Source: Dugong dugon (taxonomy: Eukaryota > Chordata > Mammalia > Sirenia > Dugongidae). Taken from it: 64,000 nucleotides of DNA. A program made the translations under genes and the position numbers. Position 1 is the first letter of the stretch. The number at the start of each line of letters is the position of its first letter. The notes under the pieces were generated by a model that was not told where the DNA came from, searched no databases, and worked only from the letters and a program-made list of their open reading frames with translations. The stretch is from positions 20,082,501-20,146,500 of the forward strand of contig CM057469.1 in NCBI GenBank assembly GCA_030035585.1, given 5' to 3'. Positions 43,606 to 55,768 of the stretch are shown here, in pieces.

Positions 43606-44440
43606 TTTTTCATTGTATATAGAATTCTTATTTATAGCTTTGTTTCTTTTAACATTTTAAAGATGTCATTTCATTGTCTCCTGGCCTCCATTGTTTCTGA
43701 TGAGGAATAACTGTCATTTTTTGTTGTTGTACACGTATATATGTTATATATCTCTGGCTGCTTTGAAGATTTTCTTGATCTTTGATTTTCAGCAGTTTGA
43801 ATATGACGTGCCCAGGTGTTGTTTCCTCTATATTTATTGTGCTTGAGAGTTACTAAAACTTTTTGATCTATAAGTTTGTTTTTGGCCAGACTTGAGAAGT
43901 GATTGGCCGTTATTTCTTCAAAACATTTTTTTGCTCTGTTTTCTTCTCTGCTTCTGGGACTACTGTTATACCTATTTAAATCACTTGATAATGTCCCGCA
44001 GGTCATTGAGGCTCTGTTCATTTTTTTTTTTTTTAAATCTTTTTTTCTCTCTGTTCTTCAGACTGGATAATTTTTAGTAATCTGTTAAATTCATGGGCTC
44101 TTCTGCCGTCTCTAGTCTGTTTGTTCAGACAGAGAAGTTTTCCATTTGGTTCTTTATAGGTTCTGTTTCTCTGCTGAGATTCTCCATCTCTTCATTTATT
44201 TTGACCATAAGTTTTGTTAAGTCCTTAAATATTTTTATAACAGATGCTTTAAAATCCTTGTCTACTAATTCCAGCATCAGGATTTTCTCAGGGTTGGTTT
44301 CTGTTGATTCTTTTTTGTTTGCCTATGATTACATTTTCCTGTTGCTTCACATGTCTGGTAATTTTCAGTTGTATATGCTTTATTGTGATGTTATATTGTA
44401 GAGAGTCTGGATCTGTTATACTTTCATGAAGAGTGTTGAT
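43606..44440 (-). repeat. L1 LINE, 5' / ORF1-side region
   Basis: CATTTCATTGTCTCCTGGCC, TCCATTGTTTCTGATGAGG, GGCTGCTTTGAAGATTTTC, CCCGCAGGTCATTGAGGCTC, TTCTTCAGACTGGATAA and CTTTAAAATCCTTGTCTAC are typical reversed L1M text. It probably belongs to the same L1 as 39330-42560. Confidence 0.75.
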
Positions 44441-45985
44441 CATTGTTCTAGCTGGTACTTACCTTGCTTCTCTTCAGACTCCAAAGTTTGCTTCCCCTGT
44501 TGTGGGCAGCAGCTGAAAACTGCATTTTCCTTCACTCTTTATTTCTTGCCAGGCTCCTTGGAGATTACCTTATGCATGCATAGTTCAAGAGTTAGCCAAG
44601 ATTTGGACAGAGTTTATATGTAGATTTCGGGGCTTCCCATGTCTGTGTCTCCTTACTTTCCAGCCATTCTGGCAGCCGTAAACTACATCCTCTGACCCCT
44701 AACACCATTAAAACTGGCTTTCTGCCTTAGTTCTAGCCATACCACCCTAATCTCATGGAATGGGGGAGCCCCTCAGGAAAAAAGCCATATACCTTATTTT
44801 TATGCAAATAATGTGTACCTTCTGTGTTTGTTTGCCAAGCACACCCTCCCTCCACAAGGTAGTTTTGTAAGCGCACCATGCTAGTTTGCAGTGGGCAAAC
44901 AAATGTAAAAGGTGCGTGTTATTTGTGTAAAGGCATGGGAAATACAAATATCACATAGTGCATTTCTCTTCTTTTAAGGGTTAGCTTACCTATAGTTTCT
45001 ACCTGCTTTTGATATTTTCCACTGCCTTCAAATAGTTGTTTTTTATATTTCCTACAGAGGTTACAATTTTATATATGTGGGTTAGTCTGAATAAGCTACT
45101 CTATTACTAATTAGATACATATTTTAATGTATAGATATAAAATTTTGTTTAAATTTGTTCACAATTTGTGAATTGTAAAATTCACATAGGGTTGTTATTT
45201 ATTATCTAATTTAATGCTCATAACTAGCTGTGAGGACTACAAGTTTCACCTACATTTATATTTGAGGAAACTAAAGGTTTAAACCAGCTGAAGTCCGGCC
45301 ACCCGGAAACATAACTGATCTTTTTCTTCAAGTACACTTATAGAATTTCAAGCTAGAGGGGACTTTGGAAGTGTCTAGTCCAATATCCATTTATTTTACA
45401 GATTAGAAAATGGAGGTCATGTTAGGGGCAGAGGCAGGACCAGTACCTGAAATTTCTTTATTGTTTATCTTATGATATTTTATATTTCATAATTGCTTCC
45501 CTTTACTATAGGATGCATTTCTCTTTGAAAGGGCAATGATCTAGAAAGTTGTTAGTAACATAGGCTGTTTTTTAAATTATGAATAGTATGATCAAAGGAA
45601 GATGATAATTTGAGAACTGTATTTAAAAATAATAGTATATTTTCCTTAGGATTATATGACATTTTCAAGTAATTGACTTTTATATTAAAAAAAGATACGA
45701 AAGCTTTTTTCCCCCAAAATTATAAATTATATTTAATTTTAATATTCTGATTATTTTAAGGGCCACGGGAAGTAGGAGTAGAAAGGAGGGAAAGAAGGAA
45801 GTAAGTGGTGGTTGAGGAGTGAATGAAAGGGTTCTAGCTAGAAAGGAAAGCTGAGAATATATAGAAGGATTAGGAAGTAAACAATTCTTCTGTCTTCAAT
45901 TTTTTTTTTTTTTTTTAAATCTGTTTGTTTCCATTGCCACCACCTTAATTTTCTCATCACCTCACATGTTAGAGTCATTCCAGGG
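44441..45985. other. AKT3 intron 2, old repeat debris
   Basis: A MIR-like piece (reversed) at about 45190-45310 (ATTTGAGGAAACTAAAGG). Purine-rich stretch at 45765-45830. T15 run at 45900. No exon seen. Confidence 0.45.
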
Positions 45986-45989
45986 ACAT

Positions 45990-46121
45990 TAAACTCGTTG
46001 CTGTCAAGTAGATCCTGACTCATGGCAACCCCTTGTGTTACGGAAACACCATTGCTCCATATGGCTTTCTTGGTTGTAATCTTTATGGAAGCAGACTACC
46101 AGGCTTTTCTCCCACGGTGCC
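45990..46121 (-). repeat. AfroSINE, truncated at head
   Basis: ATTAAACTCGTTGCTGTCAA, GACTCATGGCAACCCCTTGT, GGTTGTAATCTTTATGGAAG and CAGACTACCAGGC. It abuts the next SINE, which inserted at its end. Confidence 0.85.
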
Positions 46122-46129
46122 AGATATTA

Positions 46130-46344
46130 AAACCAAAAAACCCAAACCCGTTGTCATCGAGTTGCTTCTGACTCATAGCAGTCCTGTAGGACAGAGTAGA
46201 ACTGCCCTGTAAAGTGTTCAGGGCTGTAATCTTTATGGAAGCAGGCTGTCACATCTTTCTCCCACAGAATGCTGGTGGGTTCTAGCTGCTGACCTTTCAG
46301 TTAGCTGTTGAGCGCTTAACCAGTGTGCCACCAGGGCTCCGTGT
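46130..46344 (-). repeat. AfroSINE, long subtype
   Basis: CCCAAACCCGTTGTCATCGA, GACAGAGTAGAACTGCCCTG, ATCTTTATGGAAGCAGGC, GAGCGCTTAACCAGTGTGCC and ACCAGGGCTCC. Flanked by CAGATATTA (46121-46129) and CAGACATTA (46345-46353), an 8/9 target duplication. Confidence 0.92.
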
Positions 46345-46353
46345 CAGACATTA

Positions 46354-47198
46354 GGGGAGTAGAAATATTTAAACCATAGGAAAAAGAGTGGTAAGTATTT
46401 TATTCAGTCCAAGTGGTAAGTGATGAAGTCTCAAGATAAAGCTGAGGTTGAGACATTCACTTTGAACGAGAGATGCCAAAGCTTAATCTGGGTCGAAACT
46501 GGAATTGTAGTTTAGAAGCTGAAGCCATGGATAGTAACCGGGGAAAAGGGGGTGGAGAGAGACCTGGACTTAGTTTTGGTGGATGGCATATGTGTGGCCC
46601 TGAGATATTCCTCTTGCTGTGTGCTGTGGCCTGTGGTGCTTGTGTTCTGAAGGTACCACCAGATGCCACTGACACTTATGGCACAAGGGACCTAAATGCT
46701 TGCTTTTCATATTTTCCTCAACTTCATACTGTCAGCTTTATCTTCATAAACTAGCATTATCTGTTCAAAAACCTTCAGGAATTCCAACCTATATATCTGT
46801 ATTTCTAGCCTTACCTCTCTCTGTTCTTTTTGCAAACCTGCATCTAGGAGTGAACTTCAGACTGTCTGAAGCCTGGGCCTTTGAGAAGAGGGTCCTGGGA
46901 ATTTAATCTTCTCAGTAAACACTCAAGAATGCATTGGAATTCTTTTTTTCAACCTGTTATTAGTACCTGGTTGGAGAACTGTAGGGCTGGAGGGTTTAAA
47001 ACTCTCTGAAAATGGAAACTATCTTCCGTCTGGTGGAATCCTCACTGTGTGCACGTAGCATCTTCTGCTGTGTGTCCCAGGAGGGTATACTGGAATACCT
47101 GGGAAGTTGTATTGCTTGAACTTGCTGTGTTATTCTTTGAGTAAGTATAAGTTTCTGTATCCTTTAACCTAGAGAAATTTTTATTAATTACCTGTCAG
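46354..47198. other. AKT3 intron 2, unassigned
   Basis: Slightly higher G+C from 46480 to 47090 with small open frames on both strands and no motif. Possibly an old LTR; not assignable. Confidence 0.4.
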
Positions 47199-47211
47199 CA
47201 TTCTTCTGTCA

Positions 47212-47833
47212 GACAGTGTTCCGCTGCTATTCCTAAGGTTTTCACTGGCCAGTTTTTTCAAAATTAGACTGCCAGGTCCTTCTTCTTAGTCTGTCTTATT
47301 CTGGAACCTCCACTGAAGCCTGTCTACCACGGGTGACCCTGCTGGTATTTGAAATACCGGTGGCATAGCTTCCAGCATCACAGCAGTGTGCGAGCCACCA
47401 TAGTACTGACAGATGAGTGGTAGACTGACAAACAAGTGGGTGGAAGACCGAAGAAGAATTGATGCCTTTGAATTATGGTGTTGGCAAAGAATATTGAATA
47501 CACCATGAACTGCCAGAAGAATGAACAAATCCGTCTTGGAAGAAGCACAGCCAGCATGCTCCTTAGAAGCAAGGAGGGTGAGACAAAGTCCCACATACTT
47601 TGGACATGTTATCAGGAGGGACCAGTCCTGGAGACGGACATCATGCTTGGTAAAGTAGAGGGTCAGTGAAAAAGAGGAAGACCTTCATTGAGATGGATTG
47701 ACACAGTGGCTGCAACAGTGGACTCGCACAACAAGGATTGTGAAGATGGTACAGGACTGGGCAATGTTTTCGTGCTGTTGTACATAGGGTCGCAATGAGT
47801 CAGAACGGACTTGTTGGCACCTAACAACAACGA
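47212..47833 (+). mobile_element. RTE LINE insertion with inverted 5' segment
   Basis: One insertion in two opposed parts. 47212-47432 is the first roughly 220 bp of the RTE in minus orientation (matches 10080-10291: GCTTCCAGCATCACAGCA, TTTTCACTGGC). 47433-47833 is the last roughly 400 bp in plus orientation (AAGACCGAAGAAGAATTGAT to CACCTAACAACAACGA). About 2.5 kb of the middle is missing. A perfect 13-bp direct repeat CATTCTTCTGTCA flanks the pair (47199-47211 and 47834-47846). Confidence 0.92.
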
Positions 47834-47846
47834 CATTCTTCTGTCA

Positions 47847-49085
47847 ATCACATTTTATTACTGATGTGATAACTTGCACCGGTTGCCGTATTGTCTTCTC
47901 TCCATGTTGTTGCTTATGGTGGATTTTCTGCTTCGGATATTTTTCTCCTCTCTGCCTTTTCAACAAAAATCTCCTATGTCCTTTGAGGCCAAATTCTAAT
48001 ATCACCTTATCAATATTTTCTCAGATCATAGTCTTAAAAGTTAGAATGAATTCTCTGTGATAATTAAAACACCTTTGTGCCTTTTCTTTCTTACGGCCTT
48101 ATAGAGACCAATTATTACATAGATCTGTTGTTTCACTTTCCACATTGTAAACTTAGAGGGCAGGGACTGTGTCTAATACTACCGGTTTTCTTTACCATAT
48201 AGAATCCAGCAGAACCTTGAACATAATAGGCTGTTAATCAGTATTTGATGAATGAATGAGGAAGAGGAATTAAATACCAGGTCTGTGGTATAAAGAATAG
48301 TAAGTTAGAGATTTCAATGGGCAAGGACCTAGAATTGCACCAGTTAAGGTAAGGTAGGAATACAGAATAGATCACAGTTATGATAGCACCTTATATCCAG
48401 GCCAGGATTTGGGTAAGGACATTGGTGGGATTCTCAAACTATGTTGTACTTCTCTCAGGGGTGTGTGTGCATGTGTGTCTGTGCGTGTATAGCAAAATGG
48501 AACTAATAGAATAGGAATTGGTAGAAGTGACTGAATGGTTGTTCCTGACAAAAGTGGTGGGGCAGTACCCAGAAGGTCCCAGAATGGATTAGTATATAAG
48601 ATACCTAAATCAGGCAAGTAGGACACTGTAGTGGGAATGTGGTAGTGGTCATGGTTCTGGAAGATTCGTCCATACTGATTAGGAAGCAGCTCCCATGATA
48701 GAGATTAGGAGCAAAGGCTGGTCAAGGCAAACCAGGCTGTAGTTCTGTATAGGGGCTTGTTAAAGGGATTGTAAAGAAAGTGAATTTGTGCATTGAGTTC
48801 GTATTTGAAGGAAGTAGTAGCAGGTGTTGCAAATCTTTTCGAAGGAGCTAGTTATGAGTCATAATCAGAGGGCAGCAATAGAATTTCTTACTTTACTCTT
48901 CACCTGGGTGCAGTGTGCAAGGATTCATTCTAGCTTAATCACTGCCCTCTGACATGTTAGTTACCATTGTTTCCATGTCTCCTTCTAATTCTTAAATGCT
49001 TCAATTTTCTATTTTGAATTTGATAGAACAGCTGACCCAGGGGATAATGCTCTCTGTACAGTAGAATCAGAGAACAAAAACAATT
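47847..49085. other. AKT3 intron 2, L2 piece and unassigned DNA
   Basis: L2 3'-end-like text (+) at about 48105-48265 (TAGAGGGCAGGGACTGTGTC, GTATTTGATGAATGAATGAG). No exon seen. Confidence 0.5.
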
Positions 49086-49089
49086 TCAC

Positions 49090-49172
49090 CGTGAGGAACA
49101 GTTCCGTTCTGTCCTATACGGTTGCTATGAGTCGGAATTGACTCGACAGCAACGGGTTTTTGGTTTTGGTTA
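49090..49172 (+). repeat. AfroSINE 3' fragment
   Basis: GTTCCGTTCTGTCCTATACG, GTTGCTATGAGTCGGAATTG and ACTCGACAGCAACGGGTTTT. 5'-truncated. Confidence 0.9.
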
Positions 49173-50285
49173 GGTTTAAACTTAGTTTTTAATTTTGCAT
49201 TTTAATTTACTTTTAATTGGATTGGCTTAATATGAATTATCTTTGATAAAGAATCAGAGTTATTATGGATACATTCTAGAGGATTTGAATTCTTTCAATT
49301 TGTTTTATTTATTTCAGTTTGTTTTAATTCTCCTATACTATGATTTCTGAGCCATCTTTTGCTTTTTTCTCCTTATAAATGTGTGTTTCGAAAAGCTACA
49401 TAGAAAGATTGAGGAAGGTTGAAGGATTCAGGAATCTGCTCCCCTGGTTAACACCATTTTTGTTACATATTCTGCGTTCTTCGTCCTGTTTTCAGCATTC
49501 AGATGTATTTGTTGATCAGCTCTGAAATGCTGAATGTTGCGGAATCGTTGAGATCCATTTATTTATGTATACAAGTAGCACATGAATATATTCTGGTTGT
49601 ATGAGTTGGTTAATATAGATATACTGTATATGGTAAAATCTGGAAGTGTCATTTCTCACCCACCCACCTATCCCTGTTCATCTTTCCAGTCCTGGTGTCC
49701 TGGCAAGAGGTAACCACTCTTCATAGTGTGTTATGTGTCCTCCTAGTTCTTAAATTAAAAATTGAAGGGAAATTTTTGCTTTATTCTTTAGAACTGGAAA
49801 GTACTTCGGGGTTCATGAAACCTAACTTTCTAGTATTTAAGGTCAAGAACCTTTTCCTCTGTGTTTCTGATGGATCATTTGTTTCAGATATTGTGGATGA
49901 TTAAAATCTCACTATATAGGACATATCTGTTTCATTAATTAACAGCTCTGAGCACTGGTGGTCTTTGTTCTGCCCTACTGAGCAATGTAAAACAAGTCTG
50001 TTCTGTTTTCCATGTGATGGGCCTTCAGGTATTCCAAAATTGCTATTATGTCCTCCCCCAGATCTTCATTTTAAGCAAAAGGTTCTTAATTCTCCTATTT
50101 GTTTGTTGTGTGACATGGTTTCCAGTACTCTTGTATGTAGCCTTGTGTCCTATTGTGGAAATCCGTTTGTCAATGTTCCACTTAAAACGTGGTGCCTAGA
50201 AGTGAACGTAAGACTGCAGATGTGGTCAGTGCGGGAAAGAGCCAGCAGGACTGTTCCTCCCACCGTCCATTGCTGTGGGTGTCAG
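49173..50285. other. AKT3 intron 2, old repeat debris
   Basis: Text such as GGTGCCTAGAAGTGAACGTA, GACTGCAGATGTGGTCAGTG resembles a widespread old mammalian LINE-derived repeat. Open frames at 49965-50450 are not coding, since stop-free stretches are short and no motif is seen. Confidence 0.45.
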
Positions 50286-50870
50286 TGCAGTGTAACACTG
50301 CATTCACTCTTTTCACTTCTACGTTGTCAAGGAACTTTTATTATATTTTCATTATACAAATCATTTACATATGCCAAGTTGTTCTCCAGATGCTACCCAT
50401 TTACATTCCTATCACTAGTATGTAAGGGTTTCTGCTTTTCTGTACGATAGACATCACTGGGAGTTAGGCTTTTTAGTTTTTGCCATTATATTGGTATTTT
50501 ATTTTACAGATCTTTGTTACTGAGGTTTAACTGTTTTGTTAATGCTTCTTAGCCATTTTTTTCCCCCTTAAATGAATAGCTTGTTCTTGTCCTTAGTCAA
50601 TTTTTATGTATGAGGCCTATGTCTGGAGTCACGTTTATATAATTTTATGTTGTTACTTATTTATGAGTTTTCGATATACTCAGAACATCTTTATTAATGT
50701 CTTTGTTGTTGTTATTGCAAATGTTTTTCCTAGTTTGAGTATACTTCTTATCTTTATGGTATATTTTTTGTGTATAGAATAGTTTTTAATTCTTATGTAG
50801 CCTAATAATATCAAACTTTCCTGTCCACGAGGTTGTATTTAGAAACTTTTTTCCCTGTTTTTTTTTTTTT
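50286..50870 (-). repeat. Old L1 3' region
   Basis: AAATGTTTTTCCTAGTTTGA, TTAATTCTTATGTAGCCT and AGGCCTATGTCTGGAGTC follow reversed L1 3'-UTR order. Diverged. Confidence 0.6.
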
Positions 50871-51364
50871 TGAGCATCTTTATGATTTAAAAAATTGTAT
50901 TATCTAAGTAATATATGAGTTCCCCCTTGTAAAAGACTTTAATCAGTAAATTAATTTACAGAGTAAATTGTGACTCCTTCACTCCCATTATCCTTCTCAG
51001 AATTAACCACTGTTAAGTGTGATGTGTCAATATAAAGCCAAAATTTTCCTTAACTATTTAAGAACCGGAAAGATACACACCCAGCTGTAGTAGTAGTTAC
51101 TGCTTTTCAAGAGACTGGGGTTGAGATTAGGCAGGGGCATGAAGGGGGGTGGTTCAAGCAACAAGACTTTTATATTTTATTCTGTTTAAGCTCCTGCATC
51201 TTTTTATTTTGTTTCACTTTCTGTAAATTGCATCATAATCACTTAACAATATGTCTTAGAGATTTATCTATGTCATTGCAACATGATAACTCTTTGAGAA
51301 AAAAATAAACAAATTTGCTTTCGGCGAATCCATTCTCATTTCCCATCTTTTTAAAGTACTTATA
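50871..51364. other. AKT3 intron 2, unassigned
   Basis: L1-UTR-like text (CTCAGAATTAACCACTGTTA) and AT-rich sequence. No exon seen. Confidence 0.4.
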
Positions 51365-51612
51365 TACTGTCAGTTTAGTCTAGTGATTAAGAAGATGGAA
51401 CTTAAATTCATGTCCTGCCTTTGCTATTTATTAGTAACTGTGGACAAAATACTTAACCTTAATATGCCTTTTAATTTCTCCCTTGTAAATGGAGATGATA
51501 ATAGTGTCTCTTTTATATGGTTGTAAGAATCAAAGATCATAATGTTTGATTAGCCCTTATCACAATGCACAGGTCATACTAACTAGTTAATAAACATTAG
51601 CTGCTATTTATT
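51365..51612 (+). repeat. MIR SINE, near full length
   Basis: Tracks MIR from the tRNA-like head (GTTTAGTCTAGTGATTAAG) through ACTGTGGACAAAATACTTAAC, CCTTGTAAATGGAGATGATA and ATGTTTGATTAGCCC to TTAATAAACATTAGCTGCT. An unusually complete copy for such an old family. Confidence 0.85.
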
Positions 51613-52794
51613 ATTTAATGATCTGTTAAAGAGTAGTCCTAGTATTTGGTGTTTGTTTTCCTCTAGAATAGGAAACTTATATAGGATATTTACCGTTTCC
51701 AGGGTCTTAAAAAATTTTTTGTTTTTTAACGCCTCATGATGCTCTGCGTTTCTCAGAGACTGTTGATGTTGACTGGAAATCATTTAAAGTGATGTTACTT
51801 GCTGACTGTTTCTCAGAAACTTCGAGCAATGGTTTTCTCCTTGTCGTGTTTCTCTTTGGAGAAGACAAGTGCAGAGGAGGGGCTAAGGAGTCTCCCTTTC
51901 CTGTCATCTGGTCCGAATGCTCTGCTCTCTTCCTCAGGCTTCATCTTTTAAAGTTTCGTGTTTGTCGCTTTTTTTTTTTTTTTTTCAATTCATTATGGGA
52001 TTTCCAAGAGCTCTTAATTGTTTTCTGTATTTGTCCTTTGTTACGGTGCTACTCCTATCTTTTCTAACACTTCTTTCTTAAATGAAATGAATTGGTGCTA
52101 AAGCAACAAGTATGTACATATTTTTTTCTTCCTCACCTTGGGATTGGGTAAAGCCAAATAATTATTTTAATCCTGTGGTTAAGCTTTATGACTAAAAATA
52201 TTTGTCTTATAAGAACACTATTTCTTTATCTCACATAATGTGGAGCACTAGGACAGTCTATCTAAAATTTATGGGTCAAGAAATAGAGGCTTATGTGTAT
52301 TATTTAATGTCATCAGAACAGGCAATAGAAAAACTAAAAATAAAGAGAAAGTTAACAAAATGGGAAGAAAGGGAGAGAGGGAGCTCAGCTTCTCACCTTT
52401 CATACTGAGAAGTCAGTTGATGTGGTTGCAGGTGATGAATCATGAAACAGGCACAGTGCCAACAGTATGAAAAGTGGCTGTTTCTGAGAAGTGGGATGGA
52501 GAGTGAAGGGCGGTGTGTGTGTGTCTGTGTGTGTGAATAGTGGGAGAGAGACTTTTATTTTTAAGTCATTCTTTCATATGCTGAATTATTTACTTATTAT
52601 CTGAATTATTATTTTATACATATACTTTATTAATAATAAAATATATCCTTGTTTCCAATGTATGAAAATATAAAAGCATAATTTTGTATATTAATATATG
52701 TATAAATTGAATGGAAAGAAATATAATAAAATATTAGAAGTGGTTATCTGGCTGGTGAGATTATTTTTAGTATATATCTATATCTATATCTGTA
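51613..52794. other. AKT3 intron 2, unassigned
   Basis: Contains a T-rich run at 51968-51985 and a GT-rich tract at about 52513-52536. No exon seen. Confidence 0.45.
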
Positions 52795-53176
52795 TGTTGT
52801 TGTTAGGTAACATTGAGTCAGTTCCGACTCACAGTGACCCAGAGTACAACAGAACGAAATGCTGCTCAGTCCTATGCCATGCTCACAATCGTTGTTATGC
52901 TTGAGCCCATTGTTGCAGCCACTGTGTCAGTCTGTCTTGTTGAGGGTCTTCCTCTTTTTTGCTGACCCTCTGCTTTACCATGCATAATGTCCTTCTCTGG
53001 GAACTGGTCCCTCCTGATAACATGTCCAAAGTATGTGAGATGAAGTTTCGCCGTCCTTGCTTCTAATGAACATTGTTGCTGTACTTTTTCCAGGACAAAT
53101 TTGTTCATAATTGTGGCAGTCCATAGTATAGTCAGTATTTTTTGCCAACACCATAATTCAAAGGCATCAACTCTTA
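52795..53176 (-). mobile_element. RTE LINE 3'-end fragment
   Basis: TTGTTGTTAGGTAACATTGA, CCATTGTTGCAGCCACTGTG, CAAAGTATGTGAGATGAAGT and CCATAATTCAAAGGCATCAA. About 380 bp, homologous to 7118-7500. It encodes fragments such as TYFGHVIRRDQ in reverse. Confidence 0.92.
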
Positions 53177-53197
53177 TATGTATGTTCTTATATATAT

Positions 53198-53359
53198 GGA
53201 ATCCTGGTGGCGCAGTGGTTAAGAGCTAGGGCTGCTAACCAAAACGTCGGCAGTTTGAATTCACCAGCTGCTCCTTGGAAACCCTATGGGGCAGTTCTAC
53301 TCTGTCCTCTAGGGCCGCTATGAGTTGGAATTGACTGAATAGCAACGGGTTTGGTTTGG
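53198..53359 (+). repeat. AfroSINE with target duplication
   Basis: GGAATCCTGGTGGCGCAGTG, TTTGAATTCACCAGCTGCTC, CTATGGGGCAGTTCTACTCT and GCTATGAGTTGGAATTGACT. Flanked by TTATATATAT (53188-53197 and 53360-53369). The repeat is perfect, but the AT tract lowers its weight. Confidence 0.93.
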
Positions 53360-53486
53360 TTATATATATTTATATATCTTAAGTAATATATTTCAAAGTG
53401 AATATGTATGTTTTAATAGAAAAAAATTATAATTTGCTACACATTTTTTATCAGCATGACTTTACTTTTTATTTATATACAAAAAA

Positions 53487-53637
53487 GTCAGATGCTGTCG
53501 AGTGGATTCCGACTCATAGTGACTCTATAGGACAGAGTATAAGTGCCCGACAGGGTTTCCAAAGAGCTGCTGGTGGATTCAAACTGCCAAATTTTGGTTA
53601 GCAGCCAAGCTCTTAACCACTGTACCACTAGGGCTTG
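53487..53637 (-). repeat. AfroSINE
   Basis: ATGCTGTCGAGTGGATTCCG, ACTCTATAGGACAGAGTATA, GAGCTGCTGGTGGATTCAAA, TTGGTTAGCAGCCAAGCTCT and CCACTGTACCACTAGGGC. Confidence 0.92.
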
Positions 53638-54508
53638 TTTTAATTAAAGGAGTTGTACATCATATTCTCTAAATGCTTGTAAATGTAATAGACATACATT
53701 CTGCTGAAAATGACAGAAAACCCAGCCAACAGTAACCAGACAAATGGAGGTTTATTTTCACTTAAGAAAGGTAAAGATGGGCAATTGCTGTTTGGTTGGC
53801 AGATCAGGATAAAATCATTAAAGATTCAAGCTCTTTCTCCTTTATCACCTTTAGCTTGTTGGCTTCTCATTCTTGTTGCTTCAAGGTTTTAAGATGGCCA
53901 TAGTAACAAGCACTGCATATCTGTCCAAGGCAGACAAATGGGAGATGGGTGGTGTCAGCCACACTGTCACTCTTTATTAGGAAAACAGAGGCTTTCTCAG
54001 ACGCTCCCTATCAGACGTCCTTTATGTCCTGTTGTCCAGAACTAGGTTATGTGGCCACTCCTAGCTGTAAGAAAGTGAGTATCTGGCTTTTCAGTGTCAG
54101 TAGTGGTTTGTATAGTTGTCTTTGTGATGTTGATGAACTTCCGCATTAAAATGGTGCTGAATGAAATGTATTACTATCTAATTAGACTTGTTTATAAAAC
54201 TTTGAGTCTTAATAGTTTTATTTACCAGTGAATGGATAAACTTTTGTTTTACATAACATTTTCTTATCGGTTATTTAGAGATGTTTATTTAGCACTAAGC
54301 CATTTTTCCCTAGTCCAAAAAGGCATAACTGCCTTATACTTACGAGGAATAAAAAATTGTGCTTTAAAAAACAAACAAAACATATTCATTTGTAGTACTT
54401 GGATACACTAATTATTTAACTTATGTGCTGTGTGGAGGATACTAAGATGAAAAGACAAGTCTCTGTCCTCATGGAGCCTAGAATCTAGTCTTAAAGACTC
54501 TTTAAGAT
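53638..54508. other. AKT3 intron 2, unassigned
   Basis: No exon or repeat assigned. Text near 53700-53900 (GACAGAAAACCCAGCCAACA) may be an old repeat. Confidence 0.4.
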
Positions 54509-54658
54509 GAGTTAGTTTCCTCGTCTGTGAAATGGGGATAATGATAGTACCTACCTCATGAGGGTTGTTGTGAAGTATAACTGAGCTAAATTATGTGAAA
54601 GGCTTAGAATTATGTCTGGTACATCGTATGGGCTCCATAAACATCAACTACAATTATT
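54509..54658 (+). repeat. MIR SINE fragment
   Basis: GTTTCCTCGTCTGTGAAATG, GGGATAATGATAGTACCTAC, CTCATGAGGGTTGTTGTG and GGCTCCATAAACATCAAC. Confidence 0.88.
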
Positions 54659-54821
54659 GTTTCTGTCATACAGAGATTTGTACAAAGTTCTTTGGGAGCA
54701 CAGACTAGACAGTGATTGACATTCTGGAAAAGTTAGGGGAGTGGTAAGATTTTACCTGCCCGCAACTTAGTTCCATCGTTTCCTTGTTCATCTTTGCCCT
54801 TTAATGCTTTAATGCCTAAAA

Positions 54822-54958
54822 AACCAATCAAACTCATTGCCGTCAAGTCGATGCCAACTCGTAGTGACCCTATAGGACAGAGTAGAACTGCCCCATAAGA
54901 TTTCCAAGGAGCAGCTGGTGGATTCCAACTGCCGACCTTTTGGTTAGCAGCTGTAGCA
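54822..54958 (-). repeat. AfroSINE, head truncated
   Basis: CTCATTGCCGTCAAGTCGAT, GACCCTATAGGACAGAGTAG, GGAGCAGCTGGTGGATTCCA and CCTTTTGGTTAGCAGCTG. The reversed head is lost after GTTAGCAGC. Confidence 0.9.
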
Positions 54959-55299
54959 CGTAGTGCATCCTCACAAACTGTTGAGTGAGTGGACGAGAGA
55001 ATGAACATACACTTACATGGGTAGAATTTTAGACCGTTTCTTAAAACTTAAAGTAGATGTCAGTAAAATTTGGTTGTGATAATAAACTAAACTTTAGTGT
55101 TTAACCTTCCATACCTTTTTTCAGTGAAGTAAATAATAGTAAGTAGATAATTTGTGGAATGGAAATACTTCAACCAGCGTTTTGAAACAAGCTGGGTTTT
55201 CAAACAGTTTAAGATATTTTCTAGCAAGGACTTTGGATGCAAGTGTCTTACAGCACAGACTACAGATACATCCATGTTTGGGCAGTATTGGATTGTTGC

Positions 55300-55765
55300 A
55301 CACCAGTATTGCGGCATCTGTTATCCACTGCGTAATAGACCACCCAACTCTTAGTGGCTAAAAACAAGTAGTATTATTTCTCATGATTCTGTGGTTTGAC
55401 TGGGTGGTTCTATGGTTATCTTACCTGGGAGCACTCATTTGACTGCATTTAGAAGGTGGCTGGTCTGAAGTGGGAGGTCCAAGAAGGCCTTGCACCCATA
55501 TTTGGGGTCTTGGTGATGACTGTTGACTGCAAGTGCCTCGGTTTCCTTCCATGCTGCCTTTCTCCAGCAAGATAGCTTGGACTTCGTTAGAGCATGTGGC
55601 TGGCTCCCAAGAGCAGAAACTACTAGGCCTCCTGAAGGCTAGTTTCAGAACTGGCACAGCATTGCTTCTAACACATTTTATTGGTCAAAAATAGTCAAAA
55701 GCTAGCCCAGATTCAAGGAGAGGAGAAAGAAACCATCTCTTGATGGGAAGAGTGGCAAAGAATTC
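55300..55765 (+). repeat. Old interspersed repeat (LTR or DNA type)
   Basis: TGCGTAATAGACCACCCAAC, CTTAGTGGCTAAAAACAAGT, CTCATGATTCTGTGG and TTACCTGGGAGCACTCATTT follow a widespread mammalian repeat beginning GCTGCATAACAAA.CACCCCA. I cannot name the family with confidence. Confidence 0.5.
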
Positions 55766-55768
55766 ATG

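Noticed and set aside
45841-45860. AKT3 exon 3 (text GAATATATAGAAGG looked like GAATATATAAAAAAC)
   Set aside because: The similarity stops after about 10 nt, with no acceptor before it and no NWRPRYFLLK coding after it.
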